From NCBI RefSeq assembly GCF_000346465.2, contig NC_034009.1, positions 7,969,251 to 8,033,250 on the forward strand: 64,000 nucleotides of DNA, in the 5' to 3' direction. The notes under the pieces were generated by a model. The model had not been told where the DNA came from, did not search any database, and saw nothing but the letters and a program-made list of their open reading frames with translations. Both the position numbers and the translations under genes were made by a program. Positions 36,400 through 48,478 of this stretch are shown in pieces. The stretch is from Prunus persica (Eukaryota > Streptophyta > Magnoliopsida > Rosales > Rosaceae). How positions within the stretch are numbered: the stretch's first letter is position 1; the number at the start of each line of letters is the position of its first letter.

Positions 36400-37137
36400 T
36401 TAATACAAAAGTGCATATTCTCCATCCCTTGGCTTTTGAGGAAAAATAAATGAACGAATTAGTACATAAGTGAAAACAGCCACCAGTGCTAGCAAGATAA
36501 ACAAGCTAATAATCTCTAGTGCATCTTTCAGCATAGAAAATCCTTCTCGAGGATTTTCTTGAATGTTAATCACGTCGTATATTGGATATCTCAGTATTTG
36601 GAAAGCGGGGTCAAAGAAGTCCTCAACCCCATGAATAATCAGTCGTCCATCATTGTAAAGATCCCATTCAGTGACTTTTACTAGGTTAAGAGAAGCGTAT
36701 CTGCCGGTGCCAGTTGGGGAAGTAACAACGAGAGGATGACCAGGCAGAAGAGTGTCAACCATGGAACCATGATGAAAAGTTGCCTCCATGGTATCTTTGT
36801 CGATCTTGAATGGCACAACATGGTACCTGAGGAGTGTCAAGGGAGGCCGAGGATACTTGGAGTTCAAGAAAGCTTGGTCTTGAGGGCAAAAGAGGGTAAG
36901 AGTGGTGTTGTGGTTTATGAAATGGGTTGGCGTCAAAGCCTCAAGAACGGCTTCTAGGGTTAGTGACATGGCATGATACCCTTTGTCAGAGAGCACGCTT
37001 GATACCAAATCAACGCTGATTCCTCCTGATGGTTTGGGTTGGTTTGGTTGTTCGTAGGGTCGGGCGGCTCGAATGGTTATGAAGAGAGTTGAAGAGAGAA
37101 GTAGAAGAAGATAAAAGAATGCAAAGTTGGAAGCCAT
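36400..37137 (-). CDS. Fasciclin-like protein with one FAS1 domain and C-terminal membrane helix
   Basis: Intronless, 245 aa from the ATG at 37137. A longer frame starts upstream but would translate a TA repeat. Residues 1-25 form a signal peptide (FYLLLLLSSTLFITIRAA). A single FAS1 domain follows (about 45-190), with LTLFCPQDQAFL and YHVVPFKID near H1 and GRLIIHGVEDFFDP as H2. NHNTT offers an N-glycosylation site. The C-terminus has a hydrophobic helix (IISLFILLALVAVFTYVL) followed by a basic tail, so it resembles a type I membrane protein more than a GPI-anchored one. Known: plant FLAs act in cell walls and adhesion. Few Pro/Ala arabinogalactan motifs are present. The closest remembered match is the FLA19/20/21 group. 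Divergently paired with its paralogue at 37951. Confidence 0.88.
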   Translation of the reverse strand: MASNFAFFYLLLLLSSTLFITIRAARPYEQPNQPKPSGGISVDLVSSVLSDKGYHAMSLTLEAVLEALTPTHFINHNTTLTLFCPQDQAFLNSKYPRPPLTLLRYHVVPFKIDKDTMEATFHHGSMVDTLLPGHPLVVTSPTGTGRYASLNLVKVTEWDLYNDGRLIIHGVEDFFDPAFQILRYPIYDVINIQENPREGFSMLKDALEIISLFILLALVAVFTYVLIRSFIFPQKPRDGEYALLY

Positions 37138-37950
37138 TGCGCGCAACACAAGGGATAAGTGTTGTGAGGGATTTGTTGGTGAAACAAAACCTGACGAGGG
37201 TGAAGCATATATATATATATATATATATATATACGTACATACTAACAAGGCGGTCTTCCAAATTCTGTCCTGGTTTAATCAAAATCCGTAAAAGGATTTC
37301 ATTTTCTTTCGGAAAACGAAATACATTCGTTTATCAAAATGTTATTAGAAGTCCTAAACGACATACAATTCTACAACCTAATTTTGGTGCTTGTCTTTGT
37401 TGTATTAAATATTATTTATTTTCCAAAAGAAACCTAAATTTACAACCTAATCTCCCATACAACTTTAGTTGTTTGGAGCAATTGCTCCCTCGGATAAGGT
37501 TATGGGTTCAAGTCTTAGTATACATGTAGTAGTGTGCTATCGCCCCTCTCAATAGGAAAGATTCTATAATAAAAAATATATAAAATGTCCAAGTTTAAAC
37601 CCATTATGTTGAATAAATTAATATATATAATTTTTTAATTTTAATCAATTTGGAGGGTTTTCAAATTTGTGGCATCTCCCCATATTGAAAAAAAATGAAA
37701 AAAACAAAAACTACTACACAACGTACGTTGGTTTCGGAGAAGGTTCATATTGATATTGAGATAAACACAAGTAAATTAATATTTGTTTGAAAAGAAAAAG
37801 GAGTAGAAATCTCTATGGGATTGGGATTAGGATAGCAATCAGTATATATAGCCTCACCCTTCAGGTTTCGTTTCACACACTCAGATCCTATAGACGCAAG
37901 CAATTATATATAGCAACCCAGCAGCTTTGCCTTCTTTGTTTTCTTCTCCC
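37138..37950. promoter_or_regulatory. Shared 0.8 kb promoter region of the divergent fasciclin genes
   Basis: A TA repeat (37207-37233) lies 70-100 bases upstream of the minus-strand ATG and can serve as its TATA region. For the plus-strand gene a TATATATAG at about 37843-37851 precedes the ATG by some 100 bases. A SINE (37468-37577) has inserted between them. Confidence 0.6.
37468..37577 (+). mobile_element. SINE, same family as 21428-21540
   Basis: A-box-like region, B-box-like TGGGTTCAAGTCTTAG (from 37502), then GTGCTATCGCC and CAATAGGAAAGATTC, then an A-rich tail. Corresponds block by block to the minus-strand copy at 21428-21540. Confidence 0.55.
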
Positions 37951-38544
37951 ATGGCTTCCAAGTTTGCGATATCATGTTTTCTCCTTCTACTTGCATCTTC
38001 AACTCTCTTTATTACCATTCAAGGTGCCCAACCGTATCAACAAATACACCAACCCAAATCATCAGCCATAAATCTTGGTTGGGTGTCAGCTGTACTCTCT
38101 CACAAAGGCTATCGTGCCATGGCACTAACCCTAGAAACTGTTCTTGAGCCTTTGATCCGAACCCAATTCATCAACCACAGCACCACTCTTACCCTCTTTT
38201 GTCCTCAAGACCAAGCTTTCTTTAACTCCAAGTATCCTCAGCCTCCTCCATTGACGCTCCTCAAGTACCATATTGTGCCATTCAAGATCGACCCACATAC
38301 CATGGAGGCATCTTTTCATCTTGGTTCCAAAGTCGAAACTCTTCTTCCGGGTCATCCTCTTGTTGTTACTTCCCTACCCGGCACCGGTGCATCAAACCCT
38401 TCTCTTAACCAAGTCAAAGTCACAGACTGGGTTATCTTCAACAATGGACGACTCATTGTTCATGGAGTTGAAAACTTCTTCGATCCGGAGTACGACGTTG
38501 TGATTGCGAAGGAGGTTCCTTCTCGTGGATTTTCTGATTTCTGA
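37951..38544 (+). CDS. Fasciclin-like protein, shorter paralogue
   Basis: Intronless, 197 aa from the ATG at 37951 (an in-frame TTG lies upstream; the ATG sits next to the signal peptide). It has a signal peptide (FAISCFLLLLASSTLFITI) and one FAS1 domain with LTLFCPQDQAFF, YHIVPFKID and GRLIVHGVENFFDP. Much of the domain is identical to the 36400-37137 product, so the two arose by an inverted duplication. It ends soon after H2 (EVPSRGFSDF) and lacks the C-terminal membrane helix of its partner. The product is therefore expected to be secreted unless the end has been lost by mutation. The bases after the stop still resemble part of the partner's 3' coding region (GAAAGATGC), which suggests a recent frameshift or stop gain. 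Confidence 0.85.
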   Translation: MASKFAISCFLLLLASSTLFITIQGAQPYQQIHQPKSSAINLGWVSAVLSHKGYRAMALTLETVLEPLIRTQFINHSTTLTLFCPQDQAFFNSKYPQPPPLTLLKYHIVPFKIDPHTMEASFHLGSKVETLLPGHPLVVTSLPGTGASNPSLNQVKVTDWVIFNNGRLIVHGVENFFDPEYDVVIAKEVPSRGFSDF

Positions 38545-39778
38545 AAGATGCGACATAGAATTGGTTTCTAAGGCATATTTGATGTTCAATATTATCCTTT
38601 GTATTATTAGGTTCCTGTTTTTTTTGGTCTGAATGCAAATATAATTGTAATTTTATTTCAATTAAATATGATTCATTTTTGTACAAATGATTCGATGGAT
38701 CAATAGAAAAGAAACAAAATGGAGAGAATTTGTTTCTTAAGTGAGCCAACATTTCACTGCTGTCGTATATACTATATGTATATCTATATCCTAAACTAAC
38801 CAACGATGTCGAGAATATATTCAGACGAAAACCGAACAGTAACATATGGGTAAAAGAATAAGTTTACCAAAAAGATCCAATGTGTGAGTGTGACATAGAA
38901 CCTTCTAGCCTTTCATTTGGAAGCTCTGCCATGCGACTCAATGACAGTTGACATTAAGTGCAAAAACTCACAGTACCAAAAAATAAAAATAGTTTGTAAT
39001 GATACAAATTGGTCCATAATCACGAATACAAACAGCAACCACATGGTCAATTGGGTCTTGAAGTGTAGACATTTAGAATTTGTAAAAGTTTCTTGTTTGG
39101 GTAACAGAATTTAACCTTGTAAAGTTATCTTTGTTTAAAAACTCAATCTCTCTTGAAATTTTAGATAGAATTTAAAGTTGGGACTTTTTAGTCCAATTTT
39201 TAAAACAAAATTTTAAATTTTAAAACTCAATTAATCAAAAAGCCCAGCAGCCCTAAACAATTAAACTTGTGTCCTACCATTGTTGACTCTTATCGTCATC
39301 ATCTTGGAAACAAGCATCAGAATTTGAGACTTCTGTCATCATCATCGTCTTGGAACAAGGATCTGAATTTGAGACTTTTGAAATGAAAACTCAGTTCAGT
39401 TTTGACTCCACGAAGATGATTGAGGATGGGGGAATTAATACCGATTGAATGAAAGAGAAGGCTAAATTAGCTATTTATATATTTCAGTTTTGACTCCATT
39501 AGCTTTGTGTATATATTGTGCATCATATCTGTATAGAATTAGCTTATGCATATATGGGCATCGGATCCTACACTAAGAGAGTTTGAAAGAAAGAGCCTCC
39601 TCCCTTGTGCATGGTGGTACGACAGCAAGTTTAATTGTTTAGGTTAGGTGCAGGGCTTTTGATTAATTAGGTTTTTAAATTTTTTTCCTTAAAATAAATT
39701 AACTAAATTATAATCCAAGTTGGAAATGATTAGTTAGATATTTATTATGTGACTCGTGCAACGTCATTTAGGACTCAA
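38545..39778. other. Spacer
   Basis: No gene. A roughly 50-bp unit containing GGAA(A)CAAG(C/G)ATC and GAATTTGAGACTT is repeated at 39302-39380. Confidence 0.45.
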
Positions 39779-40670
39779 ATTTTTTTTTAGAAGAAGAATT
39801 CATTCATAAAACTATAGACGTACAAAGAGCGACATGATACAGTGGTCTAATTAAAACCGTCCAATTCAGGTCACTTTGGACCATTATAATAAAAGAACAA
39901 ATCAAAAACAAAACCTAACACAAAGACCTCCGACGAGAACCGCAACTAGAGACTAACACAGTAGACCCACATGAGAGAACCGTAGAAACCCCAACTAGTA
40001 AACCCACATGAGAGGACCGCAGAATATCCCAATTGTCAAAAGAAGCCTTCTATGAGCAAAATCATATTCCTTTGACACTCATACAAACTGTAAGTCATAC
40101 TATAGCAGAAACCAGGAAAGAACACGGAGGACAAACATAAAAACAACAATAAAAAGACCCATGAGAAGCACTCCACTTCAACTCAGAACCTGACAAAGAA
40201 ACCCTCCTATGACCAAGCATAGTTCTTTGGTCGGTGCAGAGTAAAGACGAGCACCACATCCCAACAACTACCATCAGCGTCGCTGCTGCCGCCGCCGTTA
40301 AAACAGAGATAAAACATCAGCCACCAGGTATCACAACTCTCCCAAGGAGAGACACAATCCAACGTCACTACTGTCGCCACCGCTGAGACAAAGACAACAC
40401 TAGCCACCTGAAACACTGCAAAAACAACCAAACAAAACAAACAGACAAACAGACCTAGATCCAAACAGATCTAGATTATCTGGGGAGGGGAATGGGAGAA
40501 GAATAGGGGATAAGAGAAAAGGAAAATATGGGAGAACAAGAAGGGGAGATGAGGAGAGGAAGGATAAGATGGGCGTAGGAGAGGAGGGGCAGTGGCCACA
40601 TCCCCCCATAGCTTCCTCGCGGTTGGTTGTCAGCAAGGAGAAAGGGTGCGTTTGATAAAAAATTATAAAA
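39779..40670 (-). mobile_element. 5'-truncated LINE-like element
   Basis: On the minus strand it ends TATGAATGAATTCTTCTTCT followed by poly-A (poly-T at 39779-39788 on plus), a typical plant LINE 3' end. The 5' part is G/C-rich (GGCGGCGGCAGCAGC complement of 40275-40300). No reverse transcriptase domain is visible, so it is non-autonomous or truncated. Confidence 0.4.
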
Positions 40671-40691
40671 ACCAATGTTAAATTTAACTAA

Positions 40692-40852
40692 GGCTGCATT
40701 TGGTTCATGAGAATTGGTTGTCTGACATATGGAAAAATAGAGGGGAAAATGTAACCCTCTTTCCCCATTGGGTTTTATTTTCCATTTCCATGGAAAAATT
40801 TGGGGAAATGAGCCAACATTAAATGCACATTTTCCAGAACCAAATCGGGCCA
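40692..40852. mobile_element. Short MITE, about 160 bp, TSD TAA
   Basis: The left end GGCTGCATTTGGTTC and right end GAACCAAATCGGGCCA are inverted repeats with two mismatches. TAA stands on both sides (40689-40691 and 40853-40855). The 3-bp TAA duplication and GG...CC ends fit the PIF/Harbinger group. Confidence 0.6.
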
Positions 40853-41013
40853 TAAGTCACCACCACACAACATATCGCATAACCATCAAACATTACTATT
40901 GTTCTGCAGCTTGCTGAACCACCACGGCCCTCATGGCTGGACCATCTTGGCCTTCCACATTAATTAGAACCCCAAGGCTATGAGAGCAATCTGCAAGAGA
41001 TATAATCTGAGAT

Positions 41014-41360
41014 GGGTGTATTCAATTAAAATTTTAAAAGAGTTTAAAAGTTTGGGTATATTCAATTCAGATTTTAAAAGAGTTTGTAAAAGTTTGGGTG
41101 TATTCAATTCAGATTTCAATTGACATTAAAAATAAAAAGTCAAATAAAATTTAGGTGTATTCAAAAAGTAATTTATTTTGAAGGAATTAGGCTTTAGGCC
41201 CAAACCGGCTAAACCAAATCGAACTAAACGTCTTAAATTAGTTTGATTTGGTTCGGTTTCCTTCATGACTTTCATCAAAACCAAACTGATTCAAACCATT
41301 ATATTGTAATTGGTTTGACCGTGATTTTGAGATGAAACCAATCCAATCCAGACCATACCT
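41014..41360 (+). repeat. Tandem 45-bp repeat and adjoining dispersed-repeat sequence
   Basis: GGGT(G/A)TATTCAATT followed by TTTTAAAAGAGTTT repeats three times from 41014. It is followed at 41200-41360 by a segment rich in AACCAAAC and TTGGTTTG motifs. No gene. Confidence 0.5.
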
Positions 41361-41954
41361 ACCCCAAATTTTACCTATGGTGTGTGTTAACTTAAGCCCT
41401 AAAATGGTTTGAATTAATTTTGAACTTTTAGAAGATTACCCCTCCCACGTTATGAGAGCTTCAATACAAAAACAATTGTGCTGCTGGATGTCATTGCTCT
41501 TGATCCGACCGAAACATACACACTAACAATTGTGGGCACTTACAGTTGATGACCATTACATAAACGATACAAAAACATTTATGACCAACCAAATAATTAC
41601 TTCTTTTATTGAAAAGCTGTACCCGCTCGTTATGATCAATTTAGAGATACATATTTTGGGAAGGGTCAAGGGCTTCAACTATTCACATGTATATATCTAG
41701 AAATCTCCACTTTTATGCACACCACAAATTGTTAACTAATCATATGTTATCTGGGACGAGATCCTGACACAAAATATGCCCAATACTAACCTACTGTTAC
41801 CGTGTCGTGTCAACAATTACCACCCCCAATTTACATGATCCTTCAAGGCTAGTCACTAGACCTCGAAGCATATACTAGCACAATTCTGTCTGCTGGGCTT
41901 AAATAATAGCGTGCACTTCCCCTAGTTTCAGAGATGATCCATTCAACACTTTCA

Positions 41955-44900
41955 TCAGGAGCTGATGGCATCGTCTGAGATGACAGTCAGTAGCTTGAAT
42001 TCACGCTCCAAACTCCATGAGAACTCGTTCTGATTGTTGATGCTTAAATTGTACTCCTGGAAGTACCCATTGTATGTTATAATGGAAATAGTTGCCCTGA
42101 AATGAAAGTCCAAATAGGAAGAATTCAAGCCAATAAGAAGGTAGAAATAATCGACAACTGTAATAAATAAAACATAAGCAGACAAACCTCGAAAAGAGAA
42201 GATTATTAAGTAGCTTTATTCAAACAGTATTCAAAACCTACACTGCACAAAGGTGCGAGGAATTTGTTGCCTCCACATCTTCCCCAATAGTGCATATTGG
42301 TAAATAATGTACTTTTACTTATAACTCAGAGAGATGGCACGTCAAGTTTATGTGGTCATCAATGAAAACCAGTCCATCACGAACCAGAAATTTAAACATG
42401 AGAGTTGGTACTTCAAACTAATTTAATCATTCATAGAAATCCAGCAGTAGTTCATGGCAAAATGAGAGCCACTCCTGTTGGGCATGTGAAAAACGTTTTG
42501 CATAAAAATGCTTTGTACATTATTTACTGTTGAGAACACTATTCAACTGGCTAATTCAGAACCCTAAGTTGTAGAAAGGGATTGAGAATGGGGAGGGTCA
42601 ACAAAGGAATACCAAAGAAGAGACTTAACTTTATAAGATTACAGACAACAACCGGTAACAAACCTGCAAGCCACAATTTCTGAAGTTGATGTATCAGCAA
42701 CCTTGTCAACCTTTCGAATCACGGCATAGCTGTTAGAAATTTAAAAAAAATGAAACACTAAACTTAACTTCAGGAATTAATGGGCTAAAGATAAAACAAT
42801 AGCAAGAAAGGATAATATATCAGAAGTGAAATCTGAATTGCCAAACGTCGACAACCCAGGTATGGCTTATGACCAAAATCCTAATCCATGGGCCAGTTGA
42901 AAGAATAAAGACCCACTCTTATAAACAAACTCCTTTGCTTAACTGGAAAGTTCACAATTCCACAGCAACACAATAATCATAATGTAAAATGGATTCTCAT
43001 CAATAACTTCTCTTACTTAACTGGAAAGCAGTTCATAATTACATAGCAGTCAAACATATTGTTGCTTCGTAAATCTAGATCTGCAACTCTGGTCTGTATT
43101 ATATTCCAAAAGTACACGGTGCACATTGTGCATCACACCGCAATGTTTTTGAAATTCACCCTTAAATATACCAAAAAGCCAATAACCAAAAGATTTCATA
43201 ACAAACTTAATCTTCTATGGAACTTAGAATAAGCAACAAAAGACAAGGCTGGCCAGAAATTAAGGAGTATTCATCCAGACAATTGTTTCCACAAGGTCTG
43301 ACAGAAGCGCCTATATCATAATTTAATATCAAAGAGATGTTCAGTTACGTAGACAAAGACCGCACTCAGTTTAAAGGAGAATCCATAAAGGCGCAAACTT
43401 TTCCCCTAGAAGTAGAAAATAGAGTTTGAAACAACCAGAAGTCAACTGACTTTTTAGAATCTGAGCCAGACTGCCCAGATAAGTCTCATTCCATTCACAT
43501 GATATGCCATACCTATGGTGCTGTGTTGAAGAAGACCAGTGGAAAAATGTACTAATGCATACAGTATTGTAAGTTATAAACTGGTCCACCTTTTGACTCC
43601 TGCTGGTGCAGCATTATGAAGTACATCATGATGGGCTGGATCCAATGCATCCGTAACAGAGCCAGGTATAATTGATCCAAGAAAACTTCCTGATCTTTTG
43701 CTTCTGCTAAGAGAGAGAAATAAGAGATTTGAATTTACAAATGAAAATTAGAAGGATGAAAAAATATTCTCTAACATTGGAAAACATAGAGAAGTGTACT
43801 GCATGAACATCATGAACACCAAGGATTTGAAAGGATCTGCCTCTTTATCTTCTTTTGTAAATTCACTTTTTTGAACAGACTCTTTTATAAGTTTACTAGA
43901 CACAAAGATTGAACAGCAAGACTTATGCAACAAATAAAATAAGGATTAATCATTTGTCAGAACATAATTTTATTAATACAGCTTTTCCTTTCTCTTTTAG
44001 GGCAACCGCAATTGCAACTAGCTGAAGGAAGATAAATACCAAATAAAAGAATAAGCAAATGCTACTGAAGGCCTAGAGCTTTACTTATCTAAAGACATGA
44101 GAAAAGTGCAACAACATTAAGCAAATACGTGAGTCAGTTTCCTTATATATTAAGACTTAATGTGGTACGTGCAACATCAATGTGCTAACTAAAGAATGTT
44201 CAGTTGTTATGAAAGGACATGTTCAGTTTTAGTTCTCACCTTTGATAAATAGAGAACCCCAGAGAGAAAGCATGAACAGAACCTGAAGAACTTGTGCCCA
44301 CAAGAATATCTGGCAGTTGCGTAGATGGCCCAAATGACAAAGAAAATATAGTTGACGGATATGTCCCTCTTCGAAAGCTATAAGACTGCCAAAGAAGGAT
44401 TAATTAGACCTCCATATTACTTGTAATAAAGTACAGTCAATTAAAAGTACTGCCACTACTTGCTTCAGTGGCTGTAGGTTATAAGTCAGGAAAGGAGATG
44501 ATGGAACAGTAATTCTTATGCAGTATATAAATATACACATATGTTTGAGATCCAAGGTGCGGGTCAACAAATATTGCTTGGATTTGATAAAAGGAACTGT
44601 TTCCCTTCAATTTGATAAAAGAAATTCTTTTGCTATTCTTCACCTTAGTTGCTTCTGAGACTAGATGGACTCTTATAATGGTCCCCTGTTCAGATGCTGT
44701 TGCTATGTACGTCCCATTGGAAGAAAGAGCCATTGCAGCAAGTGGGGCTCGATGAGCATCTATCTGTAGTTCAAATTCAAGAAATATAAATATACATAGA
44801 ATTAGAAGATGGAAAGAGAAGTATCTTTTGCTGCATATCTAATACAACTAAATAAAGACATAAAATTCCATGAAGATTGATCCTTTATTTTTAAAATAAA

Positions 44901-46930
44901 AAATTCAATTCAGATACTCTTGAAATATGACTACATATTTTCAAATGCAGTTGCAAAGCATCCTGATTCTTGAGGATTTGAAAGCAGGCATCTAAAGAAG
45001 CATACTGCAGGATCCACTTTACACCATTTTACTTTAAATGTCTTCCGAAAAATTTATAAAAAAAACATTTATTTTTCTAATTTGTGTGCTTCCTCTACTG
45101 CATACTTTTGGCTGTGTAGATGAAACAGAACCACGAAAATTGACCAACAAGATAGAAGAGGAACAAAACCACAAATCTTCCACATTACTGGTAAAAAAGA
45201 ACACTCAGGCTTATTAAAACAAAAGCTCTGAATTCATGTTGAAAAACATTTTTCAGAAGTATTAATTCATCTAGATAACAAAATGAAGTGACGTCATACA
45301 TATTTTACCATCTTTCTGTCATGTATGAAAAAGAATATCATATTCCATAACCTCACAATGTAAATGCAGGTCCATGACATTGTACAACAACACAGATCCC
45401 TTGGAGATGCTAGCAGGAAGAGCCAAGAAGCACCCTTCCAAACTTGGAGAGAATGCACAAAGCCCTGAGGAGAATGAAAAAAAACGACAAAAGATAATGT
45501 TATACGAATAAGTTTTGAGGCAGATTGCTGGTTGAACAGAATGTGAATCCACATACTGGTACAAGAAGAAATGTGACCCAATTCACCTTTAAAATTTGGT
45601 ATAGTATCAATAGTGTCCAAGATTCCAAGACTATTTATGTCATATACATATGTTTTGTCCTGTAAAATGACAACAAGTCTGCATTTCCCAAAAAAGCATA
45701 TCAAAATCCTCAACAAGAAAGGAGAAAAAATTGAAGTTCACTTAATAGATTAACAACCATCTCCAATGGGCTGAGTGAGTTCTGCACCACTTAAATGATT
45801 TTACAAAAGTATCAAAAAAATAAAGCATTTATAGTTTTTTTATTGGAAAACAATGTATATAGAACATTATATCTATGTACTTCCAAGTATTTGTACATAC
45901 TTTTGCTGTGCCCATACATACCTATATGATTGCATTGCATAGATGTATGTAGAAGAACCAAAAAGGGTTAAACAAAGTAGAACTTCGAAATAATTCGGTA
46001 CTTTAAAATGGGGGAGCATTATCACATGATAATTTTGTAAAATCTCACTATATAGTACAGAACCTCGATAACTGTCTTAACAAGTGTCTACAAGTCCCAA
46101 ATATGCCAATTGTCTTTGCTATCATATCTAGGCTCGAAAATTTTGTTAACAAATTAAATGATGTATCATATATCAGCTCGAAACATCGAATTAAAGATTA
46201 TTATGATAATTAACCAAGACAAATTCGTAGCACAAGCTCATGATGACTAATTTCGTGTTACCTTTTCTTATTCATGCGAACAGCAAGTATTGAAGTCAAA
46301 AAATTTAATTCTCGAAGAGCAGTTCCAGTTGTGGTGTTGAACAAACAGAGACGCCGTGGCGATAAAGATGGCTGTAGCAGTCAGAATGTCAGTAAATTTA
46401 TCATGATAGAATCCAATACTAACAACTAACTGATTACATTACATACCTCCTCACCAGCTCCAACAATGGCAAGAAGACTGGAGCTAAATAGCATTTCAAC
46501 AATAACGAAAGCTCCAATAGCTAACCAAATCAAAATAAAATAAGTAAATATTAAAAGAAATGGAAACAGCCCACTACAAAAATCATTTCAAAAAAAAAAA
46601 AAAAAAACCTGCAGCATAATTTTCCATATAAACAAAAATTGAAAAATCAAGTCTAGTGCTTTTTTTTCTTAGTTCGATTCTGGGAAGCAATAAATGAATT
46701 CGATAACTTGCCTCGTTCGTAACAGAGCCTCCCTGTATTGGAATCGAATATTTTGAAGCCATCCTTTGTCCCAATTGCAAAGCAACTGACAAATTCGAAA
46801 GAATTACAAATTTCCACCAGAAAAATAAATAAATTGGAAAGAAAAAAAAATGTGAACTTTGAGTTTACCTGGTGTCTTGATTGAAGGAAGCGCAAAGGAT
46901 TGGGTAAGAAGAGGAGGACTGATTGGCCAT
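41955..46930 (-). CDS. ATG18B: ATG18b-like PROPPIN (autophagy WD40 protein)
   Basis: Exons, high to low: 46930-46869, 46785-46712, 46520-46447, 46371-46262, 45678-45587, 45464-45352, 44763-44644, 44385-44240, 43706-43590, 42729-42664 and 42096-41955; 371 aa. The N-terminus is MANQSSSSYPILCASFNQD followed by SCFAIGTKDGFKIFDSN, as in Arabidopsis ATG18b. WD-type blades follow, and the phosphoinositide-binding FRRG motif is at residues 219-222, before TYPSTIFSLSFGP. Known: ATG18/WIPI proteins bind PI3P and PI(3,5)P2 and support phagophore growth and ATG9 traffic. The ATG at 46930 was chosen because its frame gives the conserved N-terminus; a longer frame in another phase is a shadow. Intron 2 uses a GC donor (CGAG/GCAAGT). 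The C-terminal 80 residues are less conserved. Confidence 0.93.
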
Positions 46931-48478
46931 TAGAGGAATTCTTGGGTTCTGAAGCTTCCAAGTTGAAAGCTTCAGTCCAATTTGTATAGGCTTTTTGGGA
47001 GTTTATAAAGTAGAGCTTGAGTTCAAAACAAGGGAGACAAAGAAGACATGGGTAAAGGCGGTCCCACTGTGACCGTGGCCCGTGGGTGGGCCATTGTTGT
47101 CCTGTGGGTGGACCCTGAGCCCATTAATAATAAAAAGTGGGCTGTAAGGATTTTCAGTGCATCTAGTTATTCAGAACTAAAATGCTAAAAGGGTAAATTA
47201 CATTTTACTATCCGTAGATTTACCAAGTTTAATTAAGTTTTTATTTGGCTTTAAGTTTTATTAAAATTATTTATCTTATTTGTTATTGGAATTTTTCTTT
47301 ATCTTTATTTTGGCATCTTTAATTCAAGCACTTTACTTTCTTGTTATATACTTCCTAGCACTTCGTTTCATTGCGTCCTATTTTTCCTCCACCGCGATAA
47401 GGAGCTAAAAGATTTACTATTTTAATTCATGTTTCAAAATAGATAATTTTGTATTTAATTGCATAATTTTGTGTCTATAGGACCTAACCCAAAAAGAACA
47501 AATAAAAAATCTAACCATCCTTTACTTTAAGAAAATGACAGAACTTAAGCCCTTATATGCTCTGCAGTTCAATCATTTGATTCAAAATCAAATTTCATAT
47601 GCACACCATTTACACAATTCCATTCGGGATAACATGTCATGTATTTTGGTGGTGGCATGCCTACACATTCAACTTAGAGAAAGGACTGAAGTACATTTGT
47701 GTGTTCGTAATGTAGTAAAATAAATTCTTTTATTTAAAAATATATATATATATATATTTGGGCTCAATCTTTGCCCTAGTAAGAGCATGTCCAGCGCAGG
47801 CCATTTTGCCAGGGCAAGAGGCCTGTTTGTTGGGTTTTGGACCTCTAGCGCAGAAGAAGCAGTCCGGGCAAACCCTAGGTCCCACCAGCCCGAGCAAGCT
47901 CAAGGGCAGATCTTACCTGGGTTTCAGCCTAAGGGCGCCGCTGACGTCAAGGAGCAAAAAAAAAATCGAAAAAAAAATCAATTTTTTTAATTAAAAAAAA
48001 TACCAAAAAATTATGAAAAATAATGGAAGAACAGATAGTTGAGATTAAGAGCTGGGGATTTCAATTGAAATTAACATGGCTACAAAGGAGTAGATGGAGA
48101 AGATAGGAGTCCCACTCCTTTAGGTGGGATTTGTAAGATACAATATGTTAGATTGTTGTCCATTTTAATGAGTCTAGTCTCAGCACACCAAACAACGCTC
48201 AGAATATTGCCAATTTCAATTGAAATAGTCTAGTACACTTCTTCCACCCACTGAAGGTAAGGTGGACTGAGGTGAATCGTATCAAAACCCTATTCTAATA
48301 TTGTAGGGTATTTTAATACTGGGAGCATCTCCATTAAGCATTAGTGTTAAGGATTAGTTAAGGAACTGGATGAGCATTCTTTGAGGATGTGGAACCAAAC
48401 AAAACTGGATGACGAACCAAACAAAAAAAAAAAAGGCAATAACCATGAAGATGTGGAGGAAGTTAGAGAAAACCCTGA
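46931..48478. other. Spacer upstream of the ATG18b-like gene
   Basis: Leader and promoter of the minus-strand ATG18b-like gene lie at the left. A TA repeat at 47741-47757 is followed by a GC-richer segment (47760-47950: AGAGCATGTCCAGCGCAGG...), which looks like a dispersed repeat. Its frames show no known domain. Confidence 0.4.

Noticed and set aside
36400..37248. Longer fasciclin protein starting at 37248
   Set aside because: The extra 37 codons translate the TA repeat and leader; the signal peptide follows directly after the ATG at 37137.
37927..37950. Upstream TTG start for the plus-strand fasciclin gene
   Set aside because: The ATG at 37951 opens the signal peptide and aligns with the partner's MAS start.
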